Origin: Streptomyces sp. ICC1
Lineage (GTDB): Bacteria; Actinomycetota; Actinomycetes; Streptomycetales; Streptomycetaceae
Direction: 5' to 3'
Assembly (NCBI RefSeq): GCF_003287935.1
Contig: NZ_CP030287.1
Location: 8,217,350-8,281,349 of the forward strand
Length of the DNA stretch: 64,000 bases
Shown here: piece by piece, positions 1-8,212 of the stretch
How the letters are laid out: each line of letters starts with the position of its first letter
How positions within the stretch are numbered: the stretch's first letter is position 1
Made by a program: the position numbers and the translations under genes
The notes under the pieces: generated by a model
The model's input: only the letters and a program-made list of their open reading frames with translations
What the model was told of the DNA's origin: nothing
The model's database searches: none

Positions 1-93
1 GGATGTTTAGGATCATGTCGCGGCATCGCGTGTCGGTCACCGGCCGGGTGAGACATGGAGGTGCCGAGACATGCCTTTCGGAGGCATTCACCC

Positions 94-483
94 ATGGCTG
101 TTCAGCTGAACCACACGATCATCCACTCCCACGACCACCGGGAGTCGGCCGAGTTCCTGGCGTACTTCCTCGACCTGGAGGTCGGAGCCCCCTGGGGCCC
201 CTTCATTCCCGTCGAGATCGCCAACGGCGTCACCCTGGACTTCGCGACCATCCCGGCCGAGTCCATCACGGCGCAGCACTACGCGTTCCTCGTCTCCGAG
301 GCCGAGTTCGACGAGGCCTTCGAGAAGATCAAGCGGGCGAAACTCACCTACTTCGCCGACCCGCACGGTCTGCGCCCCGGCGAGATCAACCACAACGACG
401 GCGGCCGCGGCGTGTACTTCCAGGACCCGTCGGGCCACGGCATGGAACTGATCACCCGCCCGTACGGCGGCTTCAAGGAATAA
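94..483 (+). CDS. VOC (glyoxalase/dioxygenase-fold) protein
   Basis: A 129-residue single-domain protein of the vicinal-oxygen-chelate superfamily. The N-terminal strand carries LNHTIIHSHD and the C-terminal end has a GHGMELITRP strand, the usual positions of VOC metal ligands (His near the start, Glu near the end). Substrate is not predictable; relatives include glyoxalases, fosfomycin-resistance proteins and ring-cleaving dioxygenases. The ATG at 94 is chosen because GGAGG lies at 80-84, 9 nt upstream; a longer frame from 55 has no such site and adds residues atypical of the fold. It is a lone gene facing the 3' end of the HEAT-repeat gene. Confidence 0.85.
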   Translation: MAVQLNHTIIHSHDHRESAEFLAYFLDLEVGAPWGPFIPVEIANGVTLDFATIPAESITAQHYAFLVSEAEFDEAFEKIKRAKLTYFADPHGLRPGEINHNDGGRGVYFQDPSGHGMELITRPYGGFKE

Positions 484-551
484 GGACCGAGGAGCAACCG
501 GAGCTGCCGGGCCACCGCACAACGGGCCCGGCAGCCCGGCGGCCCCGCGGC

Positions 552-2102
552 TCAGTCCAGCATGCGCCACATGACCGCCTCGGGCAGCGCCGGGTTCCGC
601 GCCGCCGCCTCCGCCGTCTCCTCGGCTCCGAGCAGCCCGGCCAGCGCGGGCCCCGGCAGCCGCGGATGCCGGGCGGCGAGCGTGCGGACGGACCCGTCCG
701 GGTCGTCGAGCAGCCGCAGCACCGACTCCGCGGACAGCCTGGGGTCGGTCGCCGACCGGCCCCGGACCTCCTCGTCCCCGTCCCGGCTGAAGCGTTCCAC
801 CAGCTCCGGCGTCGAGTCCGGGTCGTCCAGCGCGAGCTGGCGCAGCCGCCGGTTCGGGTCGTCGGCGTGGCGGAGCAGGTCCCGACCGGGGAAGTTCGGG
901 TGGCCGTAGGGGCGGTTGGGCGTGGAGAGGCTCCCGGTCCACCAGTTCCAGACCTCCAGCAGCATCGCCGCCGGCGCGTCGTCGCAGTGCTCGGCGAGGA
1001 AGAGCCGCACGACCCGGTCCTCGTCCCGGGCGAGGCGCTCCGCGACATCGGGCGGCAGCCGCCGGGCCGTCGCCACGCCGGCGCGCAGCACCGGATGGAC
1101 CGAAGCGGCGAGCCGCCGCATCGCTTCGGGGTCCTCGTGCAGGGCCGTCACCCACGGGACGGACCTCCGCATCCCGCTCAGCTCCAGGCCGGCGAGCAGG
1201 CCGGCCCGCCGCTCCTCCGTCAGCTCGGGCCGCACCGACACGGCGTGACGTACGTCGTGGTCCGGATCCGCGGCGAGAACGGCCACCAGTTCCGGTTCCA
1301 GGTACGGGTTCCCCGCGAGCCCGCGGCGCACGGCGGGGTCCCCGTCCGCGCAGATCCGGGCGGCGAGGTCCCGGTCCAGCCGTCGGGTCTCCACCAGGCC
1401 GTGGCGCGCGGCCATGCCGTCGAGGAGCTCGCCCGTGACCGGGACCTCCTCGTGCCGGGCCAGCGCGACCGCCGTCCGCACCGCCTCGGCGGGGTCGCCG
1501 GCCAGCCGGGCCCGGACCTCGTGGCCGAACCCCGCCCAGCCCGCCCCGCAGGCCGCCGCGCGCACGGACGGGGCCGGATCGCGGGCCAGTGCGCCGAGCA
1601 GCCGATCCGGCATGCCGTGCAGGCTCGCGGCGTCCGCCCTGACCGCGTCGGAGGCGGCGCCCGCCAGCGCTTCGTACGCCTCCTCCGTCAGCCGCGCCCG
1701 GGCGACCTCGACCGCGTCGACCGCCAGCCAGTACATCCGCTGGGAGTTCGGCTCCGCGAGCACGAGCCGGGACCACTGGTCGGCCGTGAACCCGACACAG
1801 GTGCGGGTGCCGGTCCGGGAGAAGCCCAGCGTGGTGCCCCGGTGTTCGGCGAACCCGGCGCGCAGCTTCGGGTCCGGGTGGGCGATCACCGCCTCCAGCA
1901 CGGCCTGCGGCAGGTCCGGCCGGTACGACAGCCGGCCGCTGATGCCGATCAGCCCCACCAGGATCCCGTCGGGCGCGGAGCGGTTCATGCTCAGGCCCTC
2001 CAGCCGGGAACGGCGGAGCCGCTCCCCCGCCGCTTCCCCGAACCGCAGCCCGTCCCAGACCGCCGCGTCAGTGCCCCGCTCGTTCCCCATCCTCCGGAAC
2101 AT
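552..2102 (-). CDS. HEAT/leucine-rich-repeat-variant (LRV) protein
   Basis: About 510-516 residues built of repeated helical units with the pattern 'LA-DPDP-VR-AVA-NP-LP', for example AAHPDPKLRAG, ADPDHDVRHAVS and DDPDGSVRTLAARHPRLPG, which is typical of LRV/HEAT solenoids common in Streptomyces. Such solenoids bind proteins or act as scaffolds; no catalytic motif is visible. It overlaps the end of the upstream ABC ATPase gene. Two ATG codons are possible (2102 or 2090); GGAGG sits immediately before the second, too close to be ideal, so coupling to the ATPase gene is likely. It is probably the last gene of the cobalamin-transport operon, though its role there is unknown. Confidence 0.8.
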   Translation of the reverse strand: MFRRMGNERGTDAAVWDGLRFGEAAGERLRRSRLEGLSMNRSAPDGILVGLIGISGRLSYRPDLPQAVLEAVIAHPDPKLRAGFAEHRGTTLGFSRTGTRTCVGFTADQWSRLVLAEPNSQRMYWLAVDAVEVARARLTEEAYEALAGAASDAVRADAASLHGMPDRLLGALARDPAPSVRAAACGAGWAGFGHEVRARLAGDPAEAVRTAVALARHEEVPVTGELLDGMAARHGLVETRRLDRDLAARICADGDPAVRRGLAGNPYLEPELVAVLAADPDHDVRHAVSVRPELTEERRAGLLAGLELSGMRRSVPWVTALHEDPEAMRRLAASVHPVLRAGVATARRLPPDVAERLARDEDRVVRLFLAEHCDDAPAAMLLEVWNWWTGSLSTPNRPYGHPNFPGRDLLRHADDPNRRLRQLALDDPDSTPELVERFSRDGDEEVRGRSATDPRLSAESVLRLLDDPDGSVRTLAARHPRLPGPALAGLLGAEETAEAAARNPALPEAVMWRMLD

Positions 2103-2916
2103 AGACGATGTTCGGAACCCCTGCCGTCGGGTGGCTGCCCACCCGGGTGCGGACCCCGTAGACCTCGGTCAGCAGGGCCTCCGTCAGCACCTGCGCCGGG
2201 GTGCCCGAGGCGGCCACCCGGCCGTCCGCCAGGACGTAGAGGCGGTCGCAGTACATCGCCGCGAGGTTGAGGTCGTGCAGGACCAGCAGGGCCGTTGCCG
2301 GCAGGGCGCGGACCAGCCCGAGGATCTCCAGTTGGTAGCGGATGTCCAGGTGGTTGGTCGGCTCGTCGAGGGCGAGCAGGCCGGGGTCCTGGACGAGCGC
2401 GCGGGCCACCAGGGCGCGCTGGCGCTCGCCGCCGGAGAGCTCGTCGAACCGCCGCCCCGCGAGGGCGGCCGCCCCCACGGTCTCCAGGGCCTCGCCGACA
2501 CGGCGCGCGTCCTCGGGACCGTCCTGCTCCCAGAACCTCTTGTGCGGGCTGCGCCCCATGGCCACCACTTCCCGCACGGTGAGGCCGAAGGCGCCGGCCG
2601 CGTCCTGGGGAACGACCGCCACCCGCCGGGCGCGGTCCTTGACGCCCAGCGATGCCGTGTCCGCGCCGTCCAGCAGCACGCGCCCGCCGGTCGGGCGCAG
2701 GGTGCCGTAGACGCAGCGCAGCAGCGTCGTCTTGCCGCTGCCGTTGGGCCCGACCACGCCGACCGTCTCGCCGGGGCGGGCGGTGAGGTCGATTCCGTGC
2801 AGCAGCGGCTGCCCGTCGATCTCGTAACGGACGGCTTCGACGGCGAGTTCCGCGGGCCCCGCCGCAGGCCCCGCCCCAGGCCCCGTCTTCGGGCCCGCCT
2901 TCCGTCCGACCGTCAT
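2068..2916 (-). CDS. btuD: Cobalamin/siderophore-type ABC transporter ATPase
   Basis: A 282-residue FecE/BtuD-type ATPase. Walker A is GPNGSGKTT near residues 55-63, the signature is LSGGERQ, Walker B is LLALDEPTNHLD and the switch His follows in LLVLHDLN. It should power the import of a B12-type or Fe-siderophore substrate together with the permease immediately upstream. Its ATG overlaps the permease stop as ATGA (2913-2916). The N-terminal 20 residues are a Gly/Pro/Ala-rich extension. Because a cobalamin riboswitch precedes the operon, a corrinoid or a cobalt-related ligand is favoured over iron; this is inference from regulation. Confidence 0.9.
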   Translation of the reverse strand: MTVGRKAGPKTGPGAGPAAGPAELAVEAVRYEIDGQPLLHGIDLTARPGETVGVVGPNGSGKTTLLRCVYGTLRPTGGRVLLDGADTASLGVKDRARRVAVVPQDAAGAFGLTVREVVAMGRSPHKRFWEQDGPEDARRVGEALETVGAAALAGRRFDELSGGERQRALVARALVQDPGLLALDEPTNHLDIRYQLEILGLVRALPATALLVLHDLNLAAMYCDRLYVLADGRVAASGTPAQVLTEALLTEVYGVRTRVGSHPTAGVPNIVYVPEDGERAGH

Positions 2917-3995
2917 CCCACGACCCCTTCGGTACGGGTGGAGCGGCGCAGCATCCACAGGAAGAACGGCCCGCCGACGAGCGCGGTGACCACGCCGACG
3001 GGGATCTCCTCCGGCGCGGCGACGGTACGGGCGGCCAGGTCGGCCAGGGTCAGGAACACCGCCCCGCCCACCGCGGCCACGGGCAGCAGCGCCCTGTGCC
3101 CGGCGCCGACGGCCATGCGGGCGGCGTGCGGAACCATCAGCCCCACGAAGCCGATCGCCCCGCTGTAGGCCACGAGCACCCCGATGACGAGCGAGGTGAG
3201 GACGAAGACGGCGGCCCGGAACCGCCCGGTGTCCAGGCCGAGCGTGTGCGCGCCCTCCTCGCCGGCGAGCAGCAGGTCGAGCGGCCGGGCCAGGGCGACG
3301 AGCAGGCCGGTGCCGAGGACCAGGGCGGCCGCGGGCAGGGCCAGCTCGCCCCAGCGGGCCCCGCCGAGACCGCCGAGGGTCCAGAACAGCACGCTGCGGA
3401 TCTGGTCGGGGTGCGCGGCCAGTACCAGGACCAGGCTGGTCAGGGCGGACAGGATGTACTGGACGGCGACTCCGGCGAGGATCAGCCGGCCGGTGGTCAT
3501 GGCGCCGCCCCGCCGGGCCATCGCGTAGACGGCGACGAGCGCGCCCATCGATCCGGCGAAGGCGGCGAGCGGCACGGCGGCCCCGCCCGCGAAGCCGAGG
3601 ATCCCCGCGCCGAAGACGATCACCAGGACCGCGCCGGCCGAGGCCCCGGAGGAGGCCCCGAGCAGGAACGGGTCCGCGAGCGGGTTGCGCACGAGGGCCT
3701 GCAGCACGGCTCCCGCGACGGCGAGCCCGGCGCCGACGACGGTGCCGAGGAGCACGCGCGGCATCCGGACGTCCCACACGATGGCGCCGAAGGCACCGCC
3801 GCCCGTGCCCGGCGCCGGTCCGGCGAGCAGGACGTCGAGCACCTGGCCCGGGGGGATCCGCACCGGCCCCAGGGCCAGCCCGGCCACGGCGGAGACGGCG
3901 AGCGCGGCGGCGAGTACGGCGAGGGTCACCGAGGTCCGGATCGCACGGGGCGTGCGGATCGTACGGGGCGTGCGGCGCGTGCGGTGCGCCCTCAC
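2913..3995 (-). CDS. btuC: FecCD/BtuC-type ABC transporter permease
   Basis: A 360-residue polytopic membrane protein of the FecCD family with about ten hydrophobic segments. Family motifs include RMPRVLLGTVVGAGLAVAG, QALVRNPLADPFLLGASSGA, and the ATPase-docking region GFVGLMVPHAAR. Translation starts at GTG 3995, which overlaps the stop of the binding-protein gene (GTGA), and its own stop overlaps the ATPase start (ATGA), so the three genes are translationally coupled. The first 20 residues are Arg/Thr-rich and precede the first membrane helix. It forms the channel of the riboswitch-controlled importer. Confidence 0.9.
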   Translation of the reverse strand: MRAHRTRRTPRTIRTPRAIRTSVTLAVLAAALAVSAVAGLALGPVRIPPGQVLDVLLAGPAPGTGGGAFGAIVWDVRMPRVLLGTVVGAGLAVAGAVLQALVRNPLADPFLLGASSGASAGAVLVIVFGAGILGFAGGAAVPLAAFAGSMGALVAVYAMARRGGAMTTGRLILAGVAVQYILSALTSLVLVLAAHPDQIRSVLFWTLGGLGGARWGELALPAAALVLGTGLLVALARPLDLLLAGEEGAHTLGLDTGRFRAAVFVLTSLVIGVLVAYSGAIGFVGLMVPHAARMAVGAGHRALLPVAAVGGAVFLTLADLAARTVAAPEEIPVGVVTALVGGPFFLWMLRRSTRTEGVVG

Positions 3996-4990
3996 GCGGG
4001 GTCGGGGTCGGGGTGGAGCTGGGAGCCCAGCGACTCGACGGCGTCGGCGACCCGCACCCCGAGCACGGCGGAGGAGAGCGGGAGCACCACGAACCGCCGG
4101 TTCTTGACCGCGGGAACCCGCGCCAGCGCCGGGTCGTTCAACAGACGCTGCTTCTTGGCTTCGACGGTGGTGCCGCCGTAGTCGTAGATGAGGACGACCT
4201 CGGGCGCCCGCTCGATGACCTTCTCCCACGACACATCGCCGAAGGTGTCCTGGAGGTCGGCGAACACGTTCGTCCCGCCCGCCAGGGAGATGATCTCGCT
4301 GCCGATGCCGTTGCCCCCCGAGGTGAAGGCGGAGGCGTCGCCCGAGTCGTAGACGAAGACGCCGGGCTTGGCCTTGTCCTTCACCCGCGCGGTGACGGCG
4401 TCGATGCGGCGCTGCTCGTCGGCGATGAGCCTGTCGCCGCGCTCGGGCACGCCGAAAGTGCGCGCCACCTCGGTGATCTCGGTCTTGAGCTGGTTCAGGC
4501 CGACGGGCCCGTCCGTGCAGTACTCCACGCTGAGCCGGGAGTCGATGCCGGATTTCGCGAGCCCCTCGCGGTCGCGGCCCTGCGCCTTGTCGAAGGCGCT
4601 GGAGTAACCCCCGTACACGAAGTCCGGGTTGGCGCCGAGCAGAACCTCCTTGGAGGGGTACTCCTTCGCCAGGACCTTGATCTTGTCGTAGGCCGGCCGG
4701 TAGGCGGGCAGCACCGCGTCGTCGAGATAGGCGGTCCCGGCCATCCTGTCCTCCAGCCCGAGGGCGAGGAGCAGCTCGGTGGCGTGCTGGTTCATGGTCA
4801 CGGCCCGCCGCGGGGGCACCTGATAGGTGCTGCTGACACCGCAGTTGGCGACGGTGTACGGGTACCCGGGCGCGGCGCCCGCCCCCTCGGCCGCCCCCTT
4901 CGCCCCGGGTGGTCCCCCGCACGCGGCGAGGGTGATCAGGAGCGGGACGGGTACGAGTGCGCGCAGCAGGGCGCGGGGGTACGACGGCAC
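3992..4990 (-). CDS. btuF: ABC transporter substrate-binding lipoprotein (BtuF/FepB type)
   Basis: A 332-residue periplasmic-binding-protein family III lipoprotein. The lipobox LAAC places the lipidated cysteine at residue 24 after a hydrophobic signal segment. The body has the two-lobe pattern of this family, including RAVTMNQHATELLLALGL in the first lobe and VVLIYDYGG in the second. It captures the ligand outside the membrane and hands it to the permease encoded directly downstream with a 4-nt GTGA overlap. A cobalamin riboswitch lies between 5040 and 5160 on the same strand, so vitamin B12 or a related corrinoid is the likely ligand; related proteins also bind ferric siderophores. Confidence 0.88.
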   Translation of the reverse strand: MPSYPRALLRALVPVPLLITLAACGGPPGAKGAAEGAGAAPGYPYTVANCGVSSTYQVPPRRAVTMNQHATELLLALGLEDRMAGTAYLDDAVLPAYRPAYDKIKVLAKEYPSKEVLLGANPDFVYGGYSSAFDKAQGRDREGLAKSGIDSRLSVEYCTDGPVGLNQLKTEITEVARTFGVPERGDRLIADEQRRIDAVTARVKDKAKPGVFVYDSGDASAFTSGGNGIGSEIISLAGGTNVFADLQDTFGDVSWEKVIERAPEVVLIYDYGGTTVEAKKQRLLNDPALARVPAVKNRRFVVLPLSSAVLGVRVADAVESLGSQLHPDPDPA

Positions 4991-5039
4991 GGCGAGGCCT
5001 CTCCGGGGGATCCGCGTCCCCTGGTCGAACGGTCGAATC

Positions 5040-5160
5040 GAAGAGGCGGTGCGTCAGTGTCTGACTCCCGGCGCCCGCGGGGCTCCGGTCACAGTGGCGG
5101 GACCGCACCGGATTCGCACCGGTTTCCTGTCCTGCACCGCCTGGATAACTCGGACGATTC
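5040..5160 (-). promoter_or_regulatory. Cobalamin (AdoCbl) riboswitch
   Basis: Read on the minus strand, the segment contains the conserved core GGAAACCGGTGCGAATCCGG, then CCCGCCACTGTGACCGGAG, then GGAGTCAGACACTGACGC, in the order expected for cobalamin riboswitches (core helices, CCCGC-ACTG segment, then the B12-box-like CAGACAC). It ends about 50 nt before the start of the binding-protein gene, so it should repress the importer when cobalamin is plentiful. Exact boundaries of the outer P1 stem are estimated. Confidence 0.85.
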
Positions 5161-5204
5161 TGCCAGACGGGTGACCCCGGCCGACGCCCGCACCCGAATC
5201 GGCC

Positions 5205-5573
5205 CTACGGCGCGGGCCGTCGCGAGCCGTCGGGGTTGTGCGGTGTCGTCGGATCGTCCGGGGGCCTGGGCAGGAAGGCGAGGGCGCCCATGCCCTCCGT
5301 GCGGGACCAGGTCCGGTACTCCGCCGCGGTCTCGACTCCGTGAACGAACCGCTCCGGTTCGGCGGGGTCGAAGTCCTGGTGGACCACTCCGGCCACCTCC
5401 AGGATGTCCAGCAGCATCCGGGCCGTCAGCGGGGCGTTGAGCTGCTCGGCGACGCCCTCGGCCCCCCACCGGATGATGGTCTCCGCGGCCCGGGCGACGC
5501 CCTCCGCCGTGGCCGTGGGAAGGGCCAGCGCGAGCGAGGCCCGCACGATCTCGACCGCGTCCTCGGAGCGCAC
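5205..5573 (-). CDS. Conserved hypothetical protein, second gene of a two-gene operon
   Basis: A 122-residue mostly helical protein with no signal peptide, membrane segment or metal motif. The C-terminal 25 residues are Pro/Asp-rich and likely disordered. Its ATG lies only 3 nt after the stop of the upstream membrane-protein gene, so the two are surely co-transcribed and perhaps partners. I do not recognise a characterised family. The 3' end faces the cobalamin riboswitch region. Confidence 0.7.
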   Translation of the reverse strand: MRSEDAVEIVRASLALALPTATAEGVARAAETIIRWGAEGVAEQLNAPLTARMLLDILEVAGVVHQDFDPAEPERFVHGVETAAEYRTWSRTEGMGALAFLPRPPDDPTTPHNPDGSRRPAP

Positions 5574-5576
5574 GGA

Positions 5577-6272
5577 TCACCGCCTCCTTTCGCACACGAT
5601 GCAGAGGCCCGCGCGAGCGGTGAAGCCCAGGGCCAGTTTGCCCGTGTTCTGCGCCTGCCGCAGGCACTCGTGCCGGTCGAGATGAGCGTACTGCTGGGTC
5701 GACATCGTGTCCCTGACGAAGACCTCCCAGTGGTCCTGGGCCTTCACCCAGTCGTTGCGGTGCGCCACCCGGACCCAGGTGTCGACGAAGTCCTGCCGTG
5801 CGTGGGTTCCGTGGAAGTACGGCCCCAGATCGTCTATGAGGCCGGGGAGGCGGACCCGCTGACGCAGCGTTCGCCGCTGGAAGAGGGTGTTGGTGGAGAT
5901 CGACTTCACGCGGCTTATGCGTTCGGCGATGACATGGCCGGCGAACCCACCGATGATGGCCGGGACCAGGAGCCAGCCGACCAGCGAGGCCAGCCACAGG
6001 AGCACGTGCTTCGGGGCGTCGATCAGGGTGAACACCCGGTACACGCTGCTGGGGCTGCCCGCCCGCGCCGCGAAGACGTACAGGAGCACCAGGCACACGG
6101 CCATGGGCAGTCCCCAGTCCACTATCCACTGGGTGACCCCCTTCAGGGCCTTCCGCGAGCGCCACAGGCGCAGCCAGCGCCGCAGGAGGCGCCGGCGATC
6201 GGGCGGCAGATCGAGATGGCCTGGCACAGGGATGGGTCCGCCGAGCAACTGTTCCCCCCGGATCTCCGTCAC
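5577..6272 (-). CDS. Membrane protein, DUF6313-like
   Basis: A 231-residue protein with two clear membrane segments at about residues 49-67 (IVDWGLPMAVCLVLLYVFAA) and 90-112 (LLWLASLVGWLLVPAIIGGF). The cytoplasmic N-terminus is Arg-rich, and the C-terminal half is soluble with a C-x2-C pair near the end (LCIVCERRR). The layout resembles Streptomyces DUF6313 proteins as I recall them; this was not checked. It forms a tight operon with the 122-residue protein downstream. Function unknown. Confidence 0.65.
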   Translation of the reverse strand: MTEIRGEQLLGGPIPVPGHLDLPPDRRRLLRRWLRLWRSRKALKGVTQWIVDWGLPMAVCLVLLYVFAARAGSPSSVYRVFTLIDAPKHVLLWLASLVGWLLVPAIIGGFAGHVIAERISRVKSISTNTLFQRRTLRQRVRLPGLIDDLGPYFHGTHARQDFVDTWVRVAHRNDWVKAQDHWEVFVRDTMSTQQYAHLDRHECLRQAQNTGKLALGFTARAGLCIVCERRR

Positions 6273-6350
6273 GCCTGAGCGCGATCAACTCCCGTCATAT
6301 ACCGGGAATCCCCGCCGCGTACAAGACCGCACACCGAGCCCCGGAAACGC

Positions 6351-6395
6351 CTGTGGCCCGGGCTCGACGACTTGGTCGTCGAGCCCGGGCCACAG
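6351..6395. terminator. 20-bp perfect hairpin downstream of tRNA-Trp
   Basis: Bases 6351-6370 and 6376-6395 are perfect reverse complements around a 5-nt loop (CTTGG). It lies 15 nt beyond the 3' end of the minus-strand tRNA gene and is the expected position for its terminator. There is no strong T-run on either side, as is common in Streptomyces. Confidence 0.75.
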
Positions 6396-6409
6396 GACTT
6401 CTCGCGTTG

Positions 6410-6483
6410 CAGGGGTGGCAGGAGTCGAACCTGCGACATCTGGTTTTGGAGACCAGCGCTCTGACCAGCTGAGCTACACCCCT
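6410..6483 (-). tRNA. tRNA-Trp (anticodon CCA)
   Basis: The minus strand folds as a complete tRNA: acceptor stem AGGGGTG/CACCCCT, D-arm GCTC...GAGC, anticodon arm CTGGT-CTCCAAA-ACCAG giving anticodon CCA, and T-arm GCAGG-TTCGACT-CCTGC. The discriminator base is G, normal for bacterial tRNA-Trp. The CCA tail is not encoded (GCA follows), so it is added after transcription. Confidence 0.97.
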
Positions 6484-6525
6484 TCGGTGGGTCCAACCAT
6501 GCCATGGCGTCCGCCTGAGATCCAA

Positions 6526-7272
6526 TCAATTCGGTGGTCGACGGCCGAGAATTTCGTCGCGGGATCGGGCGCCGCAGGAGCGGAGCCAGTCGATGAGCGC
6601 GATGTCCTCGCCGGTCAGGGCAGCGTCGAGGGGGGTAAGGGAGCCGTGGCCGATCCAGTTGATGTCCGCTCCTCGAGACAGCAGGTATCGGGCCGTGGAC
6701 AGTCGGCCCCCGTGGCACGCGCCCCAGAGGGCTTCGGTGACCTCCTCGGGATCCGCCCCCGCGGCGACGAACTCCCTTACAGGGCCGAGCAGTCCGAGGG
6801 CGGCCGCGTCCCACAGGGTGGGGCGGGCCCCAAGGTCCAGGAGGCGGCGCGCCGCGCGCCACTGGCCGAAGCCGGTCGCGTCGGCCAGCGGAGTGCCGCC
6901 GCCGAGCACCGCGCCCGGGGCTTCGATGTCGGCGCCCGCCTCGACGAGGGCGTCGAGCGCGGGGACGTCGTCGTTGCTCGCGGCCCAGTGCAGCGGGGTC
7001 TCCTCGTGCGAGCCGCCGAACCGGGCCCCCGGGTCGGCGCCGGCCGCGACGAGGGTACGGATCACCTCCGCGGTCCGGGGGCGGTGCCCGGGCCAGTCCA
7101 CGGCGATGTGCAGCAGGCTGCGCTCGCCCGCCGCCTCGCCGTGCCGCACGATCCGGGCCCCGGCGAGCCCGGGGTGCGCGGCCAGCAGCCGCCCGAGTCC
7201 GTCGAGGTCGCCGGCCCGGATCGCCGACGTGACGGCGACGGCGAGCGGGTCCTGTGCCGGGAGGGAGAGCAT
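6526..7272 (-). CDS. Ankyrin-repeat protein
   Basis: A 248-residue cytoplasmic protein made of ankyrin repeats. Recognisable units include ETPLHWAASNDDVPALDALV, EAGADIEAPG, and LLSRGADINWIGHGSLTPLD, with the TPLH and GADI hallmarks. Ankyrin arrays mediate protein binding; no enzymatic domain is fused. It starts at the ATG at 7272, just beyond the broken end of the acyl-AMP ligase remnant, and ends near the tRNA-Trp gene. Confidence 0.9.
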   Translation of the reverse strand: MLSLPAQDPLAVAVTSAIRAGDLDGLGRLLAAHPGLAGARIVRHGEAAGERSLLHIAVDWPGHRPRTAEVIRTLVAAGADPGARFGGSHEETPLHWAASNDDVPALDALVEAGADIEAPGAVLGGGTPLADATGFGQWRAARRLLDLGARPTLWDAAALGLLGPVREFVAAGADPEEVTEALWGACHGGRLSTARYLLSRGADINWIGHGSLTPLDAALTGEDIALIDWLRSCGARSRDEILGRRPPN

Positions 7273-7282
7273 GCGGCCAGCC

Positions 7283-7960
7283 TACGAGGCGACGAGCGGC
7301 GGGCGGGGGACGAGGGGCGAGGGAGGCGGCACCGTCCGCGAGCAGGAGGAACGCCACCTGGTCGGCGCGCTGCACGAGCGGCTGCTCGGGCGGGGAGTCG
7401 AGGGAGGCCAGCGGGAAGTAGTGGCAGCCGGACGGGTCGGTGGTGAAACCGCCGTACGGGGACGCGGCGCCCGGCGCCTCCAGGGGGAACACCCTGCGCA
7501 GGAAGGGCCCTTCGGCCGCGATGTCCGCGGCCATCGCCGTGTGGTCGAAGCCCCGGTACGTCGAGGGGCCGACGTAGCCGGTGGCCTGGCTGACCCGCAC
7601 GATGTGCGACAGCTCGGCCGCGCGGTGCGTGACCGGGCACAGCACGGGGACCACGCCGGCGCGCATCAGCGCGAAGACGGTGGTGACGAACTCGGGGACG
7701 TTCGGCAGCTGGACGACGACCCGCTGCCCGCGCCGCAGGCCACGCAGCCGGAACCCGGCGGCCATGCGGTCCGCCCGCCGGTTCAGGGTGGCGTACGTGA
7801 TCCGGTTGTCGCCGTGCACGAGCGCGGTCCGCGGCCCGAACCGCAGGGCCCAGCCGCGCAGCAGGCTGTCCAGCGTGGTGCCGCGCCAGTGCCCGGCCGC
7901 CCAGTAGCGGTCGACGAACTCCTCGGGCCAGGGTGTGTAGCCGTCCGGCATGGGTGTCAT
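7283..7960 (-). pseudogene. N-terminal part of a DhbE/EntE-like aryl-AMP ligase (cut off)
   Basis: About 225 residues match the start of 2,3-dihydroxybenzoate-AMP ligases: WPEEFVDRYWAAGHW, TYATLNRRADRMAAGF, VQLPNVPEFVTTVFALMRAG and ADQVAFLLL. Homology stops just where the ATP-binding GGTTG loop (core motif A3) should follow; here the frame reads DGAAS and then enters non-homologous Pro/Arg sequence upstream of the ankyrin gene. The full family length is about 540 residues, so two thirds are missing. The start is well supported (ATG 7960 behind GGAAGGAAG). The stub cannot be an active ligase. Whether this is a real deletion or a false assembly join near 7310 cannot be settled from the sequence. 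Confidence 0.75.
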
Positions 7961-8174
7961 GCGCTTCCTTCCGTCCCGTCGGTCTCGGCACCGGGGAGCG
8001 ACCCGACCCTGCCGTCCTGATCTTGGCCATCCAAGCCGTGGGCACCCCCTCGCGCGCAATGCGCTTTCCCGACCAAGGACGCCGGATTCCCTCAGCAGAA
8101 ACCCCAACACACACCGCTGACCAGCAGGTATGTTCGATCTGGGAAGATCGGGCCTTGGTCCGAGCCCACATGTG

Positions 8175-8200
8175 CGTCTCCGTCTCCGTCTCCGTCTCCG
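8175..8200. repeat. Hexamer tandem repeat GTCTCC
   Basis: Four consecutive copies of GTCTCC lie directly upstream of the ribosome-binding site (GGAGGG) of the beta-propeller gene. Copy-number change here would alter the 5' leader but not the reading frame. Confidence 0.8.
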
Positions 8201-8212
8201 GAGGGTCCCTGT

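Noticed and set aside
6269..7960. Full-length 563-residue acyl-AMP ligase running to 6269
   Set aside because: The frame stays open by chance across the ankyrin gene, but its sequence after about 7300 has no adenylation motifs and matches an alternative frame of that gene.
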